From the NCBI GenBank assembly GCA_963799315.1, contig CAWCWP010000001.1, positions 1,364,001-1,428,000 of the forward strand: a stretch of DNA of 64,000 nt, in the 5' to 3' direction. Positions 58,658 to 64,000 of the stretch are shown here, piece after piece. The DNA is from Parerythrobacter_A sp963799315 (GTDB lineage: Bacteria; Pseudomonadota; Alphaproteobacteria; Sphingomonadales; Sphingomonadaceae). Position 1 is the stretch's first letter, and each line of letters opens with the position of its first letter. The translations under genes were made by a program, and so were the position numbers. Below the pieces are notes generated by a model that worked only from the letters and a program-made list of their open reading frames with translations, was not told the origin of the DNA and ran no database searches.

Positions 58658-58963
58658 ATGTCTGTTGCAGGATCCTACGATACCGTCGTCAAAAGCCCGA
58701 TGGGCGACCAGAAGGGCACGTTCACCGTGGTCCCGTCCGATGACGGCAACACCTTCACCGGCTCGATGGAAGGCGGCATGGGGTCGATGGACGTCAAGAA
58801 CGGCACCATCGCCGGCGACAAGCTGAACTGGAAGATGGACATGACCGTGCCCATGCCGATGGAACTGAACTGCGAAGCCGACGTGAACGGCGACCAGCTG
58901 ACCGGCAAAGTGAACGCAGGCGCCTTCGGCGACATGGCGCTGACGGGCGAAAAGAAGGGCTGA
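58658..58963 (+). CDS. Hypothetical 101-residue protein
   Basis: A small soluble protein without signal peptide: MSVAGSYDTVVKSPMGDQKG, followed by regular beta-strand-like segments with Gly/Asp turns (GTFTVVPSDDGNTFTGSMEGG, GTIAGDKLNWKMDMTVPMP, LTGKVNAGAFGDMALTG). The pattern of a short antiparallel sheet with methionines resembles lipocalin- or SCP2-like small proteins, but I recognise no family with a known role. AAAGGA precedes ATG 58658 by about 8 bases. It follows the M16 gene and ends in a strong terminator, so it may be the last gene of that transcript. Confidence 0.8.
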   Translation: MSVAGSYDTVVKSPMGDQKGTFTVVPSDDGNTFTGSMEGGMGSMDVKNGTIAGDKLNWKMDMTVPMPMELNCEADVNGDQLTGKVNAGAFGDMALTGEKKG

Positions 58964-58986
58964 CCCTTCGACATGATACGAATATC

Positions 58987-59022
58987 AAAAGGCCGCCGGA
59001 GCGATCCGGCGGCCTTTTTTGT
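58987..59022 (+). terminator. Rho-independent terminator after the 101-residue protein gene
   Basis: Perfect stem AAAAGGCCGCCGGA / TCCGGCGGCCTTTT with loop gcga, followed by TTgttg, 23 bases past the stop. It closes the plus-strand block that begins with the porin-like gene. Confidence 0.92.
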
Positions 59023-59029
59023 TGCGGTC

Positions 59030-59373
59030 GAGGCAAAAGTGGAAGAAATATTTCGCTCGCAGAGGCGCGGAGGCACAGAGGGGTCTGCGCCGCAGGCCTT
59101 TACGAACCTCTGGTCGCGTCGCGCGTGAGCATAACAGTTTGAAAGCGGCTTCGCCGCAGGCGCTTCCCTCTTCGTGTCTTCGTGTGAACCACTTCACACC
59201 GCGCCAGACACATAGCGCAATCCCTCCGCGCCCCTGCGCCTCTGCGAGCGCCTATATATCAGACTCTGGATTGCTTCGCTTCGCTCGCAATGACGAAACG
59301 AGGCACCAATCGCCCCCCATTCTCTGCGTCCTCTGCGCCTCTGCGCGAACCAACTTCTTTCTTCATTGCCGCG
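59030..59373. repeat. Repeat-rich spacer with a 15-bp inverted pair
   Basis: No gene is visible in these 344 bases. CGCTCGCAGAGGCGC at 59054-59068 is repeated as its exact complement GCGCCTCTGCGAGCG at 59236-59250. Related units gcgtcctctgcgcctctgcg (about 59327-59346) and gcctccgcg-type pieces recur between them, and gattgcttcgcttcgctcgc (59270-59289) is another common sphingomonad intergenic unit. Several repeat families appear to have been inserted into one another here. Confidence 0.7.
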
Positions 59374-60872
59374 CTACCCCAGCTTCGCCTTCAGCAGCTG
59401 GTTCACGACCGCCGGATTAGCCTTGCCCTGCATTGCCTTCATCGTCTGTCCCACGAAGAACCCGAACAGCTTGTCCTTACCGCCGCGATATTGCTCCACC
59501 TTGTCGGCATTGGCGCAAGCACCTTGTCGATTTCGGCCTCGATCGCGCCGGTGTCGCTTTGCTGCTTCAAGCCTTCGGTGTCGGCAATTTCAGCCGGGTC
59601 GCGGCCCGTGGTCAGCACGATCTCGTAGATTTCCTTCGCCTGTCCGCCGCTGATCTCGCCTGCAGTCTGCATCGCCAGGATCTCCGCCTGCGCTGCCGCG
59701 GTGGCGTGCGCGGAATTGGCCGCATCGCCCAGTGATTTCAGGACGCCGGGCGCGACCGAAAGCGTCCAGTTCGCCACCTGCGTCGCCACCTTCGCTTGCG
59801 GCTTGCCAAGCCGTTCCGCTACCGTCGCCAGCAGCGTTTCGAACCGCGCAAACGTCTCCACCTCGGCGGTCAGCACCGCCGCATTGTAATCGGTCAGCCC
59901 CAGCTCGCCGGTATAGCGCGTGCGTTTCGCATCGGGCAGTTCGGGCAGGCTCGCACGGCATTCGTCGAGGAACGCCTGCTCCAGCTCCAGCGGCAGCAGG
60001 TCGGGGTCGGGGAAGTAGCGGTAATCATGCGCGTCTTCCTTGCTGCGCATCGATCGCGTCGTGCCGCTGGCGACATCGAACAGCCGCGTTTCCTGCACCA
60101 CGCGCCCGCCGCCTTCGATCAATTCGACCTGTCGCGCCGCTTCGTGCTCGATCACCTGCATCACGAAGCGCACCGAATTGACGTTCTTCGTTTCGGTCCG
60201 CGTGCCCAGTTCGGTGTCGCCAACCTTGCGGACGGACACGTTGACGTCGGCGCGCATGGAGCCTTCTTCCATGTTCCCGTCGCAACTGCCGACATAGCGC
60301 AGGATCGCGCGCAGCTTGCGGACATAGGCACCCGCCTCGGCGGGGCTGGTCATGTCGGGGCGGCTGACGATTTCCATCAGCGCCACGCCGCAGCGGTTGA
60401 GATCGACATAGGACATGGTCGGATGCTGGTCGTGCATCAGCTTGCCGGCATCCTGTTCGATATGGATGCGCTCGATGCCGATGACCTTGTCCGCCGGAAT
60501 GCCGCCTTTCGGGTCCGCCTCGATGGTCAGCTGTCCCTCGCCCACGATGGGGTGATAAAGCTGGCTGATCTGGTAGCCCTGCGGCAGATCGGCGTAGAAA
60601 TAGTTCTTGCGGTCGAACCGGCTGTAGCGGTTGATCTGCGCCTCGATCGCCATGCCGGTGCGCACCGCCTGCCGCACGCATTCGGCGTTGGGCACGGGCA
60701 GCATGCCGGGCATGGCCGCGTCGATCAGGCTGACCTGCGTGTTCGGCTCCGCCCCGAACGACGTATCCGCCCCGCTGAACAGCTTGGACGCGCTGGTCAT
60801 CTGCGCATGGACCTCGAGGCCGATCACGACCTCCCATTCGCCGGTTTCGCCCTGGATGCGGTAATCAGTCAC
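59374..60872 (-). CDS. gatB: Aspartyl/glutamyl-tRNA(Asn/Gln) amidotransferase subunit B, one frameshift
   Basis: Tethers the mischarged tRNA and activates it for amidation with GatA and GatC. EWEVVIGLEVHAQMTSASKLF, the NTQVSLIDAAMPGMLPVPN stretch, YFYADLPQGYQISQLYHPI and NRCGVALMEIVSRPDM are strongly conserved. The C-terminal YqeY-like domain ends NPAVVNQLLKAKLG. An extra base at about 59517 (cttgcgccaatg) breaks the frame; the restored stop is 59374-59376. It starts at GTG 60870-60872 (VTDYRIQGETG), overlapping the gatA stop. About 499 residues. Confidence 0.95.
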
Positions 60873-62352
60873 CACCACTTCTCCGCTCGTGCCGCAAATC
60901 CAGCGCGCTGCTCTATCGCCAGCCCGGCGTTCAGCACGCCCTGCTCGTCCAGCGGCTTGCCGATCAGTTGCAGGCCCAGCGGCAGGCCGTCGCCGTTCAG
61001 GCCGCACGGCACGCTCATTGCGGGCAGTCCGGCGAGGCTGGCGGGCACGGCGAAGACATCGTTCAGGTACATCGTCAGCGGATCGTCCGCCAGCGAGCCC
61101 AGCGGGAAGCTGGCGGTGGGCGTGGTCGGCGTCAGGATCACGTCGCATTGCGCCCACGCCGCTTCGAAATCGGCGGCGACCAGCGCGCGGATCTTCTGCG
61201 CCTGCGTGTAATAGGCGTCGTAGAAACCGGCGCTGAGCACATAGGTGCCGATCAGGATGCGGCGCTTGACCTCGTCGCCGAATCCGTCGGCGCGGGTGGC
61301 GGCGTACATATCCTGAAGTCCCGCGCCTTCTGGCAAGTCGCGCAGGCCGTAGCGCACGCCGTCATAGCGCGCGAGGTTGCTGGACGCTTCGGCGGGGGCG
61401 ATGATGTAATAGGCGGGCAGCGCGTATTTGGTGTGCGGCAGGTCGATATCGACCACTTCCGCGCCCGCATCGCGCAGCCACGCCTTGCCCTGCTCCCACG
61501 CATCGAGAATGGCGGCGTCGGTGCCGTCCATCCGGTATTGGCGCGGAATGCCCACGCGCTTGCCGGAGAGGTCCGCGTTCAGCGCCTCGTCCCATGCGGG
61601 CACGGGCAGGTCGAGGCTGGTCGCATCCTTGGCATCGAAGCCCGCCATCGCGCGCAGCATGACGGCGCAATCGGAGACGCTGCGCGCCATCGGCCCGGCC
61701 TGGTCGAGGCTGCTGGCAAAGGCGATGGTGCCCCAGCGGCTGCACCGGCCATAGGTCGGCTTGACGCCCACGATCCCGGCAAAGGCGGCGGGCTGGCGGA
61801 TCGAGCCGCCGGTATCGGTGCCGGTCGCGGCGGGCGCAAGATGCGCGGAGACGGCGCTGGCGCTGCCGCCGCTGCTGCCGCCGGGAGACATTGCGGCGTC
61901 GGACCCGTCTTTGCGCCACGGCGAAACGACATTGCCGAAGAAGCTGGTCTCGTTGCTGGAGCCCATTGCGAACTGGTCGAGATTGAGCTTGCCCAGCATC
62001 CCCGCGCCCGACGCCCACAGGTTGGCGGACACGGTGCATTCGTAGCGCGGCACGAAGCCTTCGAGGATGTGGCTGGCCGCCGTGGTCTGCACCCCGTTGG
62101 TGCAGAACAGGTCTTTCATGCCGATGGGCACGCCCGCCATCGGGCCAAGCGGTTTTGCCGGCGGCGCGCGCGGTGTCGGTCGCGTCGGCAGCGTCCAGCG
62201 CGGCTTCGGGTGTGGTGACGATAAAGGCGTTGAGCGCGGAGGCATCGGCGACAGCGGCGTTGAAGCCTTCCGCCACTTCGCGCGCGGTGAAGTCGCCCTG
62301 CGCCACGCCGTCGCGGATGCGCGGTCACGCCGAGGTCGGTGAGGTCGGTCAT
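60869..62352 (-). CDS. gatA: Aspartyl/glutamyl-tRNA(Asn/Gln) amidotransferase subunit A, frameshifted
   Basis: Amidase subunit that makes ammonia from glutamine for the transamidation. The Ser-cisSer-Lys triad is visible: Lys in VPIGMKDLFCTNG, cis-Ser in SPGGSSGGSASAV and the nucleophile in GTDTGGSIRQPAAFAG. QFAMGSSNETS and GVKPTYGRCSRWG are typical. The start is ATG 62350-62352 (MTDLTDLGVTAIRDGV after repair); frames join at about 62318 and 62160. About 494 residues. gatB overlaps its stop by GTGA. gatC lies upstream, separated by a 256-bp repeat-containing spacer. Confidence 0.95.
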
Positions 62353-62468
62353 GCGTGCGTTTCCCGGTGAAGGGCGGGACTTCCTGCCGATAGCGTGTCG
62401 CCGGATTGGAGGAGGCCGTAGCCTGCGCTGCGGACCGGTGCGGCTAAGCTGGTCACGATACCCAATCC

Positions 62469-62590
62469 GTTCGTCCTGAGCTTGTCGAAGGACTGTCCTT
62501 TCTTCTGGCAGGTGGAAGAGAAGGAAGTGCGACCCTTCGGAGTCGAAGACGGCGCGAAGCGCCACCGGCTCAGGGCGAACGGGGAGAGTA
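62469..62590. repeat. REP-like element in the gatC-gatA spacer
   Basis: CGTTCGTCCTGAGCTTGTCG on the plus strand (62469 on) and, inverted, CCGTTCGCCCTGAGCCGGTG (complement of about 62564-62583) bracket a spacer with further partial copies (tccgaagggt, ttcgactccg). The core CGTTCGTCCTGAGCTTGTCG is shared with the element at 34112-34206. The rest of the 62353-62608 gap holds no gene that I can see. Confidence 0.7.
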
Positions 62591-62608
62591 CCGGAGTTCT
62601 CATACCCA

Positions 62609-62911
62609 TTACTCGATCACCTTCGGCACGCCGAAGAACCCGTGTTCCGCAGCGGGGGCATTGGCGAGGATATCCTCGCGCCGGTCGCCGCCCGACAGCG
62701 GGTCGGCGTTTACCGTGTCGGTGCGCAGGCGCAGGGTGTTGGGAATGACTGCCGCCATCGGCTCGACGCCGCTGGTATCGACTTCGCCAAGCTGTTCGAC
62801 CCAGTCGAGAATGGCGTTCAGTTCGGGCACCATGCGTTCCAGCTCGGCATCGCCCATGTCGATGCGGGCAAGGCCGGCGATCTTGGCGACGGTGGCTTTG
62901 TCGACGCTCAC
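62609..62911 (-). CDS. gatC: Aspartyl/glutamyl-tRNA(Asn/Gln) amidotransferase subunit C
   Basis: Small stabilising subunit of GatCAB. GTG 62909-62911 gives VSVDKATVAKIAGLARIDMG, then ELNAILDWVEQLGEVDTSGV and MAAVIPNTLRLRTDTV, ending PAAEHGFFGVPKVIE, all typical. 100 residues, intact. It follows the FKBP gene by 10 bases; together with gatA and gatB it indicates that this organism uses the indirect pathway for Gln-tRNA and/or Asn-tRNA. Confidence 0.95.
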   Translation of the reverse strand: MSVDKATVAKIAGLARIDMGDAELERMVPELNAILDWVEQLGEVDTSGVEPMAAVIPNTLRLRTDTVNADPLSGGDRREDILANAPAAEHGFFGVPKVIE

Positions 62912-62921
62912 AGGCCGCCTC

Positions 62922-63531
62922 CTATTCGGCGACTGGCGCAGGCGGTGCAGGCATCGGCGTCGGTGGCCCGGCACCATCGGGAGCAACGCCGCCAGGTGCG
63001 CCACCCTGCTGACTCTGCATCATCTGCTGGAACGCCTGCATCCGGCGTTCGGCATCCTCGCGCGCCATGATATCGACCACCTCGACTTCGAAGGTCAGGT
63101 CGGCATTGGCGGGGATCGGCGCGCCTTCGGGCGGCTCGGCGCCATAGGCCTGGTCCGCCGGAATGCTGATGCGGTATGTGCCGCCCTTCTGCGTCTGCAA
63201 CAGGCCGTTGTAGAAACCGGGAATGACGGAGCCTTCTTCCAGCAGGAAAGGCGTGCCTTCGGGGAACAGGCCGGGCGGGAAGCCGCCGGGCTGGTGCTCG
63301 TCGAAGATGGTGCCGTCGTCCAGCTTGCCGACATATTTGGCGAACACTACATCGCCGTCCTGCGCCATCGGGCCGGACCCGGCGGTCAGGGTCGTCACGT
63401 CCAGCCCCTTGGGCATGCTCGCCCAGGCAAGGCCGCCCGCCACCAGCACCGCGAACAGGACGCCCAGCCACAAGCTTCGTCAGCGACCCCTTGGCAATCG
63501 GGCGCAGCGGAACGCGGGTCACTTCGGTCAT
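62922..63531 (-). CDS. Membrane-anchored FKBP-type peptidyl-prolyl isomerase, one frameshift
   Basis: About 202 residues. ATG 63529-63531 gives MTEVTRVPLRPIAKGSLTKL, then a hydrophobic anchor WLGVLFAVLVAGGLAWA, then the FKBP domain: GDVVFAKYVGKLDDGTIFDE, GSVIPGFYNGLLQTQKGG, YRISIPADQAYG and FEVEVVDI. The C-terminus is Met/Gln- then Pro/Ala/Gly-rich. An extra T at about 63473 (aagcttgtgg) breaks the frame just before the anchor. The domain should face the periplasm. It is upstream of gatC by 10 bases, likely one operon. Confidence 0.9.
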
Positions 63532-63834
63532 CGGGCGATCCTGAATATCTCGAATGGTTTCACAAGGCGAAAGGGGCACGATCCCCTGACCGCACCCCTT
63601 TGGCCGATGCTGCGATGCGGTTCAAGCGGGGCGAAGCAGCGAGGAACGATCCCAGCGTATCGGCGCTTACCGACCCCCAGCACTTGCCGATCCCCAGCGA
63701 AGGCTGGGGTCTCTTTCAATCAAGCACTGCGCTTTCGGCAGGAGGTCCCAGCCCTCGCTGGGATTCGGAGCTTGCCGCGGGGGATTCCCGCCTTCGCGGG
63801 AATGACCTTGCCGGGTGCGCAGCACCCGACCGAG
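63532..63834. repeat. Spacer with an array of four stem-loops between rpsU and FKBP genes
   Basis: No gene is visible. Four short perfect hairpins follow one another: CCCCAGC-gaag-GCTGGGG (63692-63709), TCCCAGC-cctc-GCTGGGA (63746-63763), ATTCCCGC-cttc-GCGGGAAT (63784-63803) and CGGGTGC-gca-GCACCCG (63812-63828). The first two are variants of one unit. The last, closest to rpsU, could end that transcript, but none has a T-run. Confidence 0.75.
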
Positions 63835-64000
63835 TCACTTGATACCGTCACGCTCCATGCGCTTGCGTTCCATCTTGCGGGCGCGGCGAACGGCGGCGGC
63901 CTTTTCGCGGGCGCGCTTTTCGCTGGGCTTTTCGTAATGGCGGCGCAGCTTCATTTCGCGATAGACGCCTTCGCGCTGCAGCTTCTTCTTGAGCGCGCGC
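63835..64000 (-). CDS. rpsU: 30S ribosomal protein bS21, 5' end outside the window
   Basis: The last 54 residues of bS21 are encoded here: (R)ALKKKLQREGVYREMKLRR, HYEKPSEKRAREKAAAVRRA and RKMERKRMERDGIK, stop at 63835-63837. The basic sequence and the KLQREGVYREMKLRRHYEKPS stretch (read as KKKLQREG and YEKPSEKR) are diagnostic of the family, which is about 68 residues in alphaproteobacteria, so some 14 N-terminal residues lie beyond base 64000. Frame intact in the visible part. Confidence 0.96.
   Translation of the reverse strand, partial: RALKKKLQREGVYREMKLRRHYEKPSEKRAREKAAAVRRARKMERKRMERDGIK

Overview
The window is 64 kb of high-GC DNA with dense gene packing, from an alphaproteobacterium. 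Gene content points to the Sphingomonadales, most like an Erythrobacteraceae-type organism. The indicators are large SusC-like TonB-dependent receptors next to an S9 peptidase, the argS-SPOR-nagZ-tatABC block, the gatC-gatA-gatB block beside rpsU, a cpa/tad pilus locus, a type II (APH-like) homoserine kinase and typical sphingomonad intergenic repeats. The taxonomic call is from memory of gene families, not from a search.

Layout. 1-5.6 kb: tail of an S9 peptidase, an SDR, a pterin carbinolamine dehydratase, heme-exporter genes ccmA-ccmB, methionine aminopeptidase, an M17 leucyl aminopeptidase and a small SH3 protein. 5.6-8.6 kb: argC, then the nitrogen pair glnB-glnA with a sigma-54-like promoter and a strong terminator. 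8.7-13.6 kb: bpt, threonine dehydratase, a 3-hydroxyisobutyrate-dehydrogenase-like enzyme and a periplasmic amidohydrolase. 13.6-19.4 kb (minus strand): lipoprotein, argS, SPOR protein, nagZ, tatA, tatB, tatC. 19.5-24.3 kb: ispH-thrB-rnhA, a YegP-like protein, an FAD oxidoreductase and a lysophospholipase-like hydrolase. 24.4-31.9 kb: a Tad/Cpa pilus operon (cpaA-B-C-D-E, tadB, tadC) that has no cpaF in its usual slot. 31.9-35.4 kb (minus): thiolase, SDR, MarR regulator and enoyl-CoA hydratase, a fatty-acid oxidation cluster with a probable operator. 35.5-38.9 kb: an operon of two different 2OG-Fe(II) oxygenases and a methyltransferase. 39.1-48.6 kb: two TonB-dependent receptors, a small periplasmic protein and an S9 peptidase. 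48.9-59.0 kb: clpB with a heat-shock-type promoter, then an outer-membrane barrel protein, an S45 acylase, an M16 peptidase and a small protein. 59.4-64 kb (minus): rpsU (cut by the window edge), a membrane-anchored FKBP, gatC, gatA, gatB, separated by repeat-rich spacers.

Sequence quality. About forty single-base frameshifts interrupt otherwise well-conserved genes, including essential ones (argS, glnA, map, gatA, gatB, clpB). Nearly all that I resolved are one extra base equal to a neighbouring base. I therefore read them as sequencing or assembly insertions, and I give gene coordinates for the restored reading frames. They are concentrated in 1-19 kb, while 24.4-33.2 kb and 34.2-49.8 kb are almost free of them.

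Most notable signals: the absence of cpaF from the Tad locus and of scpA/scpB between nagZ and tatA; the double 2OG-oxygenase/methyltransferase operon; an operator touching the marR start codon; sigma-54-like and sigma-32-like promoters; calcium-loop-like motifs in a TonB receptor; poly-G tracts at the start of a hydrolase gene; and several families of palindromic repeats.
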